Shown: positions 1-5,219 of the stretch, one piece after another
Layout: the number at the start of each line of letters is the position of its first letter
Numbering within the stretch: the stretch's first letter is position 1
Virus record (IMG/VR): IMGVR_UViG_3300006802_000171
Location: 1-44,257 of that record
Length of the DNA stretch: 44,257 nt
From: a virus
Direction: 5' to 3' (one strand)
Program-made: the position numbers and the translations under genes
Notes under the pieces: model-generated
What the model was told of the DNA's origin: nothing
Database searches by the model: none
Seen by the model: the letters and a program-made list of their open reading frames with translations, nothing else

Positions 1-83
1 TTCCAAAATATTAAAAAAGTTCCAATCACTGCACCTGAAAGAATAAAAATGAAATCCCAAGAAATATTTTTATTCTTTCCCAT
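1..83 (-). CDS. Partial small membrane protein (N-terminus only)
   Basis: A reading frame opens at ATG 83-81 on the minus strand and runs off the left edge after 27 codons. A good Shine-Dalgarno (AAGGA, about five bases before the ATG) supports the start. The visible peptide begins MGKNKNISWDF and continues into a hydrophobic stretch (IFILSGAVIGTFLIFW) that looks like one membrane-spanning helix, with the short charged N-terminus outside it. It overlaps the end of the preceding gene by 14 bases, as is usual in this block. The rest of the protein lies outside the window, so no function is proposed; a small phage membrane protein is all that can be said. Confidence 0.55.
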   Translation of the reverse strand, partial: MGKNKNISWDFIFILSGAVIGTFLIFW

Positions 84-288
84 TTTTCCTTAATCGTGGC
101 TCAGGTGGTCGTTGGTCCAAGAGATAGTTTTCTAGTAATTCTTGTGCCGCTTCTCTGAATGATTCATCGCTCATACCAGCATTCTTCATGGCTAAAAGAA
201 TTTCAACTAATTCAGGATCGACAAAAGGTTTAATCCTATTCTTAAGATTATAAACAACCTCAACTACAGCTTCTGTTTCAAATAGCAT
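70..288 (-). CDS. Hypothetical 72-aa protein
   Basis: This small protein is acidic in its middle and basic at the end (…RLRKNGKE), with no recognised family. I chose ATG 288 because TGAGG lies seven bases upstream and because it overlaps the stop of the preceding gene by only 11 bases. A start at 300 is possible; the still longer frame from 396 would lie almost wholly inside the upstream gene and is unlikely. The central part (VDPELVEILLAMKNAG followed by SDESFREAAQELLENYL) predicts two amphipathic helices. It is the penultimate gene before the left edge, downstream of the polymerase fragments, and is probably translated by coupling. Confidence 0.6.
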   Translation of the reverse strand: MLFETEAVVEVVYNLKNRIKPFVDPELVEILLAMKNAGMSDESFREAAQELLENYLLDQRPPEPRLRKNGKE

Positions 289-463
289 TAAAAACCTCAT
301 GTTTTGTAATTGTCCAATCGCAAGCATCTTCCTCAGGTGGGAGGAAGAATTCAAGATAACGGTGTGTGGGTTCGTACGAAAAATAAAGTTCTTCACCTGT
401 AATATGATTGGTAACCTTATAAATTGTAAATGTAGGCTCTATGTTATGTTTATTAGATTCCAT
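278..463 (-). CDS. Hypothetical 61-aa protein
   Basis: The 61-residue protein starts at an ATG that overlaps the stop of the polymerase palm fragment by 11 bases, so it is probably coupled to that gene. The N-terminal half (FTIYKVTNHITGEELYF) looks like a short beta hairpin, and the C-terminal half is acidic (PPEEDACDW). No catalytic motif or known family is recognised. Its own stop overlaps the start of the next small gene. It may be one of the many small early proteins phages carry near replication genes, but that is inferred from position only. Confidence 0.6.
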   Translation of the reverse strand: MESNKHNIEPTFTIYKVTNHITGEELYFSYEPTHRYLEFFLPPEEDACDWTITKHEVFNAI

Positions 464-1595
464 CTAAATATTCCTTAATCTCATCCCAGTTAGTAATAAT
501 TCGATCTCTTTTCATTTCAACTTCAACTCCATCCCCGAAGCTTCGTCCAACAATAGTTTCCACATCAAGAGGAACATCCAAGGCCACGCCAAACGTGTGC
601 ATCACCGGGTTCTCTATCATATGATAGTGGATGATGTCCAAAAATTCTTCTAGCTCGTTGGGTGGTGATACGCCCTCTAAAGAGTCGTGGACAGTAGCTA
701 CAATTCTAGCTCTCATCTTTCTTTTTCGAAGCTCATCATTAATTCCTTTGATTGCACACAAAAGAATATCAGAGGCGGGTGACTGGATCGTGAAGTTAAG
801 GCCCTGCCGGAGTGCTCTTGCTACTACTTTCTTATCAGGTGATCTTACATTATCAAGTTTTCTGCGTCTACCAAAAATAGAGTAGGCATATTCATTTTCT
901 CTAATAAAATTATTAACAAAGTCCATATACCTTGGGACGGCTGGGTATGCTCTGTACCACTTTTGGATTACGGACTCTGCTCTTTTGATTTGGATATTTC
1001 GTTTGCGTGCGAGAGTATAAGCTGTTCCTCCGTAGACAACAAGGAATGAGGCTTCTTTAGCGTCTTGTCGTTCATCCGTAGTAACAAGATCAATTGCCTT
1101 GTTCTCGCAGAGTGACCCAGAGTAAGAATGAAGATCAACCCCATCAACAAATGCTTTTTGCATATTGTGCTCTTTGGAGATATGAGAGAGCACACGCAAT
1201 TCCATTCCCGAATAGTCAGTAGTGACAAACACCCAATCATCAGGAGCGCAAAATACTCTACGAACATTGGCAATATCCGATTCTCTAGGAAGAGTATGGA
1301 AGCTCACACCCTTCTTTATTTTCTTAGCCTGGTTTAATACATAAGCACCGCAGGAAAGTCTTCCAGAAACAGTCCCATCAAAATTAAACTTGCAGTAAAT
1401 CTTATTTTCTTCATTAACTTTTAAAGCTTTTTTAGTTCCTTGAATATAGGTCTTGTAAAGCTTACTACTTTTTCTAAGCTCTAGAAGAGACTGAATGAAA
1501 TCATAAGTTTTGTTCAGATGCTCATCAGTATGCTCCTTAATACGAGCTATACTAGTGCTTCTATCTAATTTCTTTTCTTTCCAGTTCCTAGCCAT
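453..1595 (-). CDS. polA (C-terminal fragment): DNA polymerase family A, fingers/palm fragment
   Basis: This 380-aa ORF holds the nucleotide-polymerising part of a family A DNA polymerase. Thumb-to-palm sequence LLELRKSSKLYKTY is at about residues 37-50. Motif A is DYSGMELRVLSH (127-138), giving the first metal-binding Asp127. The fingers motif B keeps R176, K180, F184 and YG (188-189). The Gln-containing NFTIQSPASDI is at 267-277, and motif C is VHDSLE (302-307) with the second Asp304; family members usually have HDE here, so Ser replaces Glu. There is no exonuclease domain: the upstream parts lie in two other ORFs (2589-3656 and 1835-2326). The ATG is the first possible start after an in-frame stop, and no close Shine-Dalgarno is visible; TATAAT lies directly before it. 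All catalytic residues are present, so it is probably active, perhaps only when assembled with the other pieces. Confidence 0.93.
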   Translation of the reverse strand: MARNWKEKKLDRSTSIARIKEHTDEHLNKTYDFIQSLLELRKSSKLYKTYIQGTKKALKVNEENKIYCKFNFDGTVSGRLSCGAYVLNQAKKIKKGVSFHTLPRESDIANVRRVFCAPDDWVFVTTDYSGMELRVLSHISKEHNMQKAFVDGVDLHSYSGSLCENKAIDLVTTDERQDAKEASFLVVYGGTAYTLARKRNIQIKRAESVIQKWYRAYPAVPRYMDFVNNFIRENEYAYSIFGRRRKLDNVRSPDKKVVARALRQGLNFTIQSPASDILLCAIKGINDELRKRKMRARIVATVHDSLEGVSPPNELEEFLDIIHYHMIENPVMHTFGVALDVPLDVETIVGRSFGDGVEVEMKRDRIITNWDEIKEYLDGI

Positions 1596-1617
1596 TATTA
1601 TAATCTGGTTCGCTTAC

Positions 1618-1845
1618 CTAATCAGCCTCTAGATCATAGTCATTTTCTCTACCTTCACAATAACCACAATCATATCCGGCTTCATAACCACAATTCTCAC
1701 CACTCTCGTAACCTTCCTCATGAGCTTTTTCTGTCAACAACATAATAAGATCCACTACTCTCTTAAATCTTGAATCTTTCATTTTACTAGGAACTTTCAT
1801 TCCTGTCTCTTTTAATTTCTCAATAGCTTCTTTTCTAGTTATCAT
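1618..1845 (-). CDS. Small protein lying between polymerase fragments (75 aa)
   Basis: This 75-aa ORF lies between the thumb fragment and the palm fragment of the polymerase. It has a strong Shine-Dalgarno (AAGGAG, six bases before ATG) and overlaps the end of the upstream polymerase piece by 11 bases. The N-terminal 45 residues are basic and helical (ITRKEAIEKLKETG); the C-terminal part is a Gly/Tyr/acidic tail with repeated GY dipeptides (EGYESGENCGYEAGYDCGY) and three cysteines. It resembles no part of family A polymerases, no homing endonuclease and no intein. Whether it is a polymerase accessory subunit, a linker or an unrelated insertion cannot be decided from sequence. Confidence 0.75.
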   Translation of the reverse strand: MITRKEAIEKLKETGMKVPSKMKDSRFKRVVDLIMLLTEKAHEEGYESGENCGYEAGYDCGYCEGRENDYDLEAD

Positions 1846-2326
1846 TTTTGCTCCTTTTGTTCATCTCTTCTTCAATATCTTCCAATAGATTCTTTAAACA
1901 CTCCTCGTTTACAGATGGATTGTCTTCTTCTGTGAAGACAGAGGGATACATTTGAAACCCTTTCTCATCTGTGAAGAGGATCTTTACAATATCATCGTTT
2001 GAACCTACGTTATACTTCTGGCTAACTTCCTTATACTCATACAAACGATCCTCGTCGTCTGTGTTTCTATCCTGCAAGTCCTTTCCAACCTCGTCAAGAG
2101 CTTTAAGACTTACATCTACACCATTATACTCAATCTCAGCAAAGTCTGGTGTGAGAGGCATAACCAAGTTCTCAATAAGATTCCAACGATCTTGCTTCTC
2201 TAGTTCCTCTTTCAGTGTTCTAAATATCTTGAGAGTGAAATATGTATCCCATGCATTTCCGCGAATACACTCTGAGATAGACATATTCTCCCAGTCGAAC
2301 GATTCCGGGTTAAGAATTGTTAGCAT
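1835..2326 (-). CDS. polA (middle fragment): DNA polymerase family A, end of exonuclease plus thumb fragment
   Basis: The 163-aa product is the middle of a family A polymerase. Residues about 10-35 (FDWENMS…GNAWDTYFTLKIF) match the last helix of the DnaQ-like 3'-5' exonuclease, with D27 at the ExoIII position, although the usual Tyr four residues before it is Gly. Residues about 50-75 (LVMPLTPDFAEIEYNGVDV) match the family signature at the start of the thumb, and YNVGSNDDIVKILF (about 105-118) matches the FNxxSxxQLxxxLF segment. It starts at ATGCTAA, overlapping the end of the 95-aa ORF, with AAGGTG seven bases upstream, so it is set up to be translated on its own. It ends in the thumb loop, just before the sequence taken up by the next polymerase fragment. 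Confidence 0.85.
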   Translation of the reverse strand: MLTILNPESFDWENMSISECIRGNAWDTYFTLKIFRTLKEELEKQDRWNLIENLVMPLTPDFAEIEYNGVDVSLKALDEVGKDLQDRNTDDEDRLYEYKEVSQKYNVGSNDDIVKILFTDEKGFQMYPSVFTEEDNPSVNEECLKNLLEDIEEEMNKRSKNDN

Positions 2327-2607
2327 TCAAGCACCTTTAAAAGATCCTCTAATTCATCTTGGATATCACCAAAACTACCATATGAATGTTTCTTTACACA
2401 TTTAAGGAACTTAGAAGAAACTTCCAATAGTTTATAATAACGTTTATTCCTATTCTCAAGCATATTTATAAACGTTAGAATATCTTCTTTATACTCCTCT
2501 GAACTAAAATTATCCTTAGCCAAAGTTGGATGCTCCAGCCCAAAAATAAGACGCTCCACTAAATCTTTAACTAATCTTGTAATAACCCCTAACTCTTTTT
2601 CAGACAT
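2320..2607 (-). CDS. Small helical protein lying between polymerase fragments (95 aa)
   Basis: This 95-aa ORF sits between the exonuclease fragment and the thumb fragment. It overlaps the upstream ORF by 19 bases and the downstream one by 7. The protein is predicted all-helical and charged (SEKELGVITRLVKDLVERL at the N-terminus, DIQDELEDLLKVLEC at the end) with two cysteines. No homing-endonuclease, intein or polymerase motif is visible. A purine-rich GAGG lies about 12 bases before the ATG, a poor fit, so coupling to the upstream gene is likely. Function unknown. Its conserved place inside a broken polymerase gene would be the first thing to look for in relatives. Confidence 0.75.
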   Translation of the reverse strand: MSEKELGVITRLVKDLVERLIFGLEHPTLAKDNFSSEEYKEDILTFINMLENRNKRYYKLLEVSSKFLKCVKKHSYGSFGDIQDELEDLLKVLEC

Positions 2608-3656
2608 AATTCCGTAACCTCATCTGCAAAATACTGTTGCGTAACATCCAACAACCTGTTTGGAGTATTCTCATCTACTTCATGCGCTAAGATCGCCGTG
2701 TCTATTACATTTTTATAATCCCTAATACCTTCATGAATTAGAAATTTAAGATCAAACTTAGCATTATGAAACACTTTATAATTATTAGGATTTCCCAAAA
2801 CCGGGCGTAAAAAGTTTTTTATCGAAATAATATCTGTCTCCATTCCACCATCTACTAAATCAGGGTGGAATGGAGAATGCTTATGCCTGAATGGTATTAC
2901 AAGAGTTTGTATTGGACTTCCCCAGGAAAGGGATATGGTTGTTATAACATTCTTTTTAAAGTCTAAACCATTAGTTTCTATATCAATCGCAATAGCTTCT
3001 GTTGTATCAAACAAAAATCTATAATTATCTAAATCTTTAGTGGTCTCCAAAACTTCATAGCTAAATTCAGATTTAGATGTCTTTTGAAGTATATGCCTAT
3101 TGTAACCATTCCTAATATCTAATTCAAAAAGAAATCTATTTTTAGGTTCATTAATAACCTGGAATGGGTGGAATACAGGGACCACTACACACTCATGCCC
3201 ATTTGGGGAAGTGTAAGGAAACGACTTTCCTCTCTTAGCATTCGGGCCAGTTAAACCTTTTTTAGCTATCACCATCTCCATTGGGAGAGCGCCACACGCG
3301 AAGATTAATTTAGGCTTTATCCTATCTATAGTTGCTTCTACGTGAGTTCTACAGATTTTCTTATCATCCGTTTTCATGTCCTTGGCTTTCACCGTAGGAC
3401 ACTTCACTGAAGCGGCAAACTCGAACTTACACTCCCCTTCTAGGGTTCCTAGAATTTCAACAAGCAGATCTATATCCCGAGCGGAAAACGCAACCTTCTC
3501 ACCAGTAAAACTACTAGTTTTTAGTGAGTCAGATAAAAATAATACGTCAGCCTCGGAACATTTCTCATAATCTAAATAGCAATGAAAAGGTTTACTTTTC
3601 TCTAGTATAGAACACCCTTCACACAAAGGGTTATATTTCTTATCCCTATTGAACAC
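2589..3656 (-). CDS. polA (N-terminal fragment): Uracil-DNA-glycosylase-like domain fused to polymerase 3'-5' exonuclease
   Basis: The 355-aa ORF joins two domains. Residues about 1-185 look like a family 4/5-type (Fe-S) uracil-DNA glycosylase: cysteines C12, C15, C86 and C102 are placed like the four cluster ligands, IKPKLIFACGALP (113-125) is a typical core strand, and FHPFQVI (162-168) matches the HPS-type motif. The usual GEAPG active-site loop reads LSDSLKTSS, so glycosylase activity is doubtful. Residues about 205-350 are a DnaQ-like 3'-5' exonuclease with ExoI DIETNG (225-230) and ExoII HNAKFDLKF (297-305); ExoIII is on the next polymerase ORF. Some phage polymerases, such as that of SPO1, carry a UDG-like N-terminus. 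The start is GTG 3656 with AGGT eight bases upstream. The ORF ends in a loop right after the exonuclease core. Confidence 0.88.
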   Translation of the reverse strand: MFNRDKKYNPLCEGCSILEKSKPFHCYLDYEKCSEADVLFLSDSLKTSSFTGEKVAFSARDIDLLVEILGTLEGECKFEFAASVKCPTVKAKDMKTDDKKICRTHVEATIDRIKPKLIFACGALPMEMVIAKKGLTGPNAKRGKSFPYTSPNGHECVVVPVFHPFQVINEPKNRFLFELDIRNGYNRHILQKTSKSEFSYEVLETTKDLDNYRFLFDTTEAIAIDIETNGLDFKKNVITTISLSWGSPIQTLVIPFRHKHSPFHPDLVDGGMETDIISIKNFLRPVLGNPNNYKVFHNAKFDLKFLIHEGIRDYKNVIDTAILAHEVDENTPNRLLDVTQQYFADEVTELCLKKS

Positions 3657-3667
3657 TATTATAACCT

Positions 3668-4027
3668 ATGGGAAAATCCAAGCATTATATTGACAACAAA
3701 AGATTTGAATATTTAATAAAACTTTACTTAAAAAATCCTTCATCTTGCGAGGATGAATTATTCAAACTATTTGATCTTCTAATATCTAATATAATCACCG
3801 GGTTTAATTTTAGGGTAGAGGCGGAAGATGCTAAACAAGATTGCTTCATTCTAGTCCTAGAAACTCTTACTAAATTTAAACCTTCAAAGGGCAGCGCATT
3901 CAACTACTTCACCACTGTTATTATTAATCGTATAAACAAATGCTGGAAGGACGAGAACCGCTACCGGGAAAAGATTAATAACTATATTAGTAGAATGTCC
4001 TCATACTATAACCCTAGTTCACTATAG
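3668..4027 (+). CDS. gp55: Late-transcription sigma factor, T4 gp55-like
   Basis: One of only two plus-strand genes. The 119-aa protein matches the region 2 part of small phage sigma factors: DAKQDCFILVLETLTKFKPS followed by AFNYFTTVIINRINKCW (about residues 53-92) is the helix pair that binds the RNA polymerase beta' coiled coil and the -10 element. There is no region 4, as in T4 gp55, which directs the host polymerase to TATAAATA-type late promoters with the help of the sliding clamp. The start codon is only 11 bases from the divergent GTG of the polymerase N-terminal fragment and no Shine-Dalgarno precedes it; TATTATAACCT lies directly upstream. The 3' end overlaps the convergent thioredoxin-like gene by 22 bases. 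It probably switches on the structural genes in this window. Confidence 0.8.
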   Translation: MGKSKHYIDNKRFEYLIKLYLKNPSSCEDELFKLFDLLISNIITGFNFRVEAEDAKQDCFILVLETLTKFKPSKGSAFNYFTTVIINRINKCWKDENRYREKINNYISRMSSYYNPSSL

Positions 4028-4338
4028 ATTAGGGGGATATAATCTGTAATGCGGCGCTCCCCTGTGCTTGACACAGTAACTAAGGTAGGAGCTTTCTTTA
4101 CATCAAATACCAGGAACGAATGAGGCATATTCATGCTATCAACAATATATAAAGGAATCCCTGTATCATAGCGTTCTTTTATTTCTTCCACTAGATCTTT
4201 ACAGTAAGGACACCATAGAGACGTATAAAGTATAAAGATACGCTCTTTTGTTTTCTTTTGATTCTTAATTAGTTTGTTTAATGAGTTTTCAGTATCAAGA
4301 AAATGGATATAGTTTTGTAATTCTGTGTTAGTCATCAT
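4006..4338 (-). CDS. Thioredoxin/glutaredoxin-like protein
   Basis: The 110-aa protein has a thioredoxin fold signature: a beta strand (RIFILYTS) leading into the redox motif WCPYC at about residues 42-46, a charged helix after it, and KAPTLV with the cis-proline at about 82-87. CPYC is typical of glutaredoxins and phage thioredoxins such as T4 NrdC, which supply electrons to ribonucleotide reductase. About 30 extra residues precede the fold. No nrd gene lies in the window to confirm that partner. The start (ATGATGACTAA) overlaps the upstream gene's stop, implying coupling. The C-terminal end overlaps the sigma gene on the other strand. Confidence 0.8.
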   Translation of the reverse strand: MMTNTELQNYIHFLDTENSLNKLIKNQKKTKERIFILYTSLWCPYCKDLVEEIKERYDTGIPLYIVDSMNMPHSFLVFDVKKAPTLVTVSSTGERRITDYIPLIYSELGL

Positions 4339-4657
4339 TTGCTTCGGGGATATTAATTACAGGAATTTCGGATTGCTCTGCTGAAGCCTTTTTTTCCATC
4401 TCTTCAGCTTTTTCTTTTGCATACTCGATCGCTAGTTGGCGTAAATCCTCATTTATAGATTGGATACCTTTGAAAAATAAAGTTTTGTGGAAATCATCAT
4501 CAGATATACCATCTGGTTTAGCATAATCTTTGAAATTCTTAAAACTTTCCGTCTCTTCTTTACTCAACTTAATTTGAAACTTCATACGTCCTCTTTTTCT
4601 CTCAACTACTTTTATATCCCAACCAACACCATTGGTTTCTTCTTTATTTTCACTCAT
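4328..4657 (-). CDS. Hypothetical acidic/helical 109-aa protein
   Basis: No family is recognised. The N-terminus is hydrophilic, residues about 18-32 are strongly basic (VVERKRGRMKFQIKLS), and the C-terminal half is a long predicted helix with an alternating acidic/basic pattern (LRQLAIEYAKEKAEEMEKKA) ending in an acidic tail. It is about the size of T4 gp33, the late-transcription co-activator, and sits beside a gp55-like gene, but no sequence feature supports that identity and I do not claim it. The start codon is one base away from the divergent start codon of the nuclease gene. It overlaps the thioredoxin-like gene by 11 bases. Confidence 0.65.
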   Translation of the reverse strand: MSENKEETNGVGWDIKVVERKRGRMKFQIKLSKEETESFKNFKDYAKPDGISDDDFHKTLFFKGIQSINEDLRQLAIEYAKEKAEEMEKKASAEQSEIPVINIPEANDD

Positions 4658-4658
4658 T

Positions 4659-5219
4659 ATGTCCTCGTCGACCTATAATAGACCTACTATGAGAGATGTC
4701 TTCGATAAATCTAAAATTAATCCCCGTAAGCAGAAACGTGTAAACAGTAAAGTGAAAGGTAACTCATTTGAACGAAAAATCTGCAAATTACTAAACTCTA
4801 AGTTTAACACCAAGGAATTCTGTAGAAGTCCTGGTAGTGGGGCTTTTGGTACTACTCATAATCATTTACCTGAGGAATTTAAAGTGTATGGTGATTTAAT
4901 TACACCTAAAAACTTCAAATTCATTATAGAGTGTAAGAAAGGTTATAATAGCGAGTCCATCGGCAATTTTTTCAAGCCAAACAGCCAACTGAGGAAATTT
5001 ACCCGACAGGCAGAAAAAGACGCCAAAAAATCAGGCCGTGAGGCTATGATAGTATTTCAACAAGATAGAAGTTTAATATTAGTTATAACTAAAGAAAATA
5101 CATTTCCTAATACACTAGAACATATAACTTATAAAGATAAATCTAATTCGTACAACATTCATATTCTTGATGATCTTCTTTTATTAGATAATTATTATTT
5201 TTTTGAAGGATGTTATTAA
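4659..5219 (+). CDS. PD-(D/E)XK nuclease, Holliday-junction resolvase-like
   Basis: The protein has the layout of Hjc-type archaeal/phage Holliday junction resolvases: a basic N-terminus (NPRKQKRVNSKVKGNSFER) with a conserved Glu in KGNSFERKI, an Arg-Ser-x-Gly-Ser segment (CRSPGSGAFG), then YGDLI supplying Asp and FIIECKKG supplying the E-x-K pair of the PD-(D/E)XK site. Such enzymes cut branched replication and packaging intermediates. I place the start at ATG 4659; ATG 4689 is also possible and ATG 4632 would run into the divergent gene. None has a Shine-Dalgarno. The last 77 bases overlap the convergent 800-aa gene, so the two transcripts would be antisense to each other there. Confidence 0.75.
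   Translation: MSSSTYNRPTMRDVFDKSKINPRKQKRVNSKVKGNSFERKICKLLNSKFNTKEFCRSPGSGAFGTTHNHLPEEFKVYGDLITPKNFKFIIECKKGYNSESIGNFFKPNSQLRKFTRQAEKDAKKSGREAMIVFQQDRSLILVITKENTFPNTLEHITYKDKSNSYNIHILDDLLLLDNYYFFEGCY

Noticed and set aside
70-396. 108-aa version of the gene near the left edge
   Set aside because: The first 36 codons lie inside the preceding gene in another frame; the ATG at 288 has a good Shine-Dalgarno and a short overlap.
2463-2471. Minus-strand TATAAATA inside the 95-aa ORF as a late promoter
   Set aside because: It is inside a coding region of the polymerase block, which should be expressed early, and AT-rich DNA produces such matches by chance. A similar hit near 33355 lies inside the 1352-aa gene.
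1596-2590. Self-splicing introns or inteins as the cause of the polymerase breaks
   Set aside because: The inserts are about the length of small group I introns, but each is a complete ORF with start and stop overlapping or close to the flanking pieces, and no intein or endonuclease motif is seen. I cannot fold the RNA here, so this is not fully excluded.
453-3656. The broken polymerase as a pseudogene or a sequencing frameshift
   Set aside because: Each break contains about 270 bases of unrelated coding sequence, not a one- or two-base shift. All catalytic motifs are kept, and ribosome sites precede the middle fragment and the second insert. A frameshift error cannot produce this.
4328-4657. 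Calling the 109-aa protein a gp33 late co-activator
   Set aside because: Size and position beside the gp55-like gene fit, but no recognisable gp33 feature is present, so the evidence is only circumstantial.
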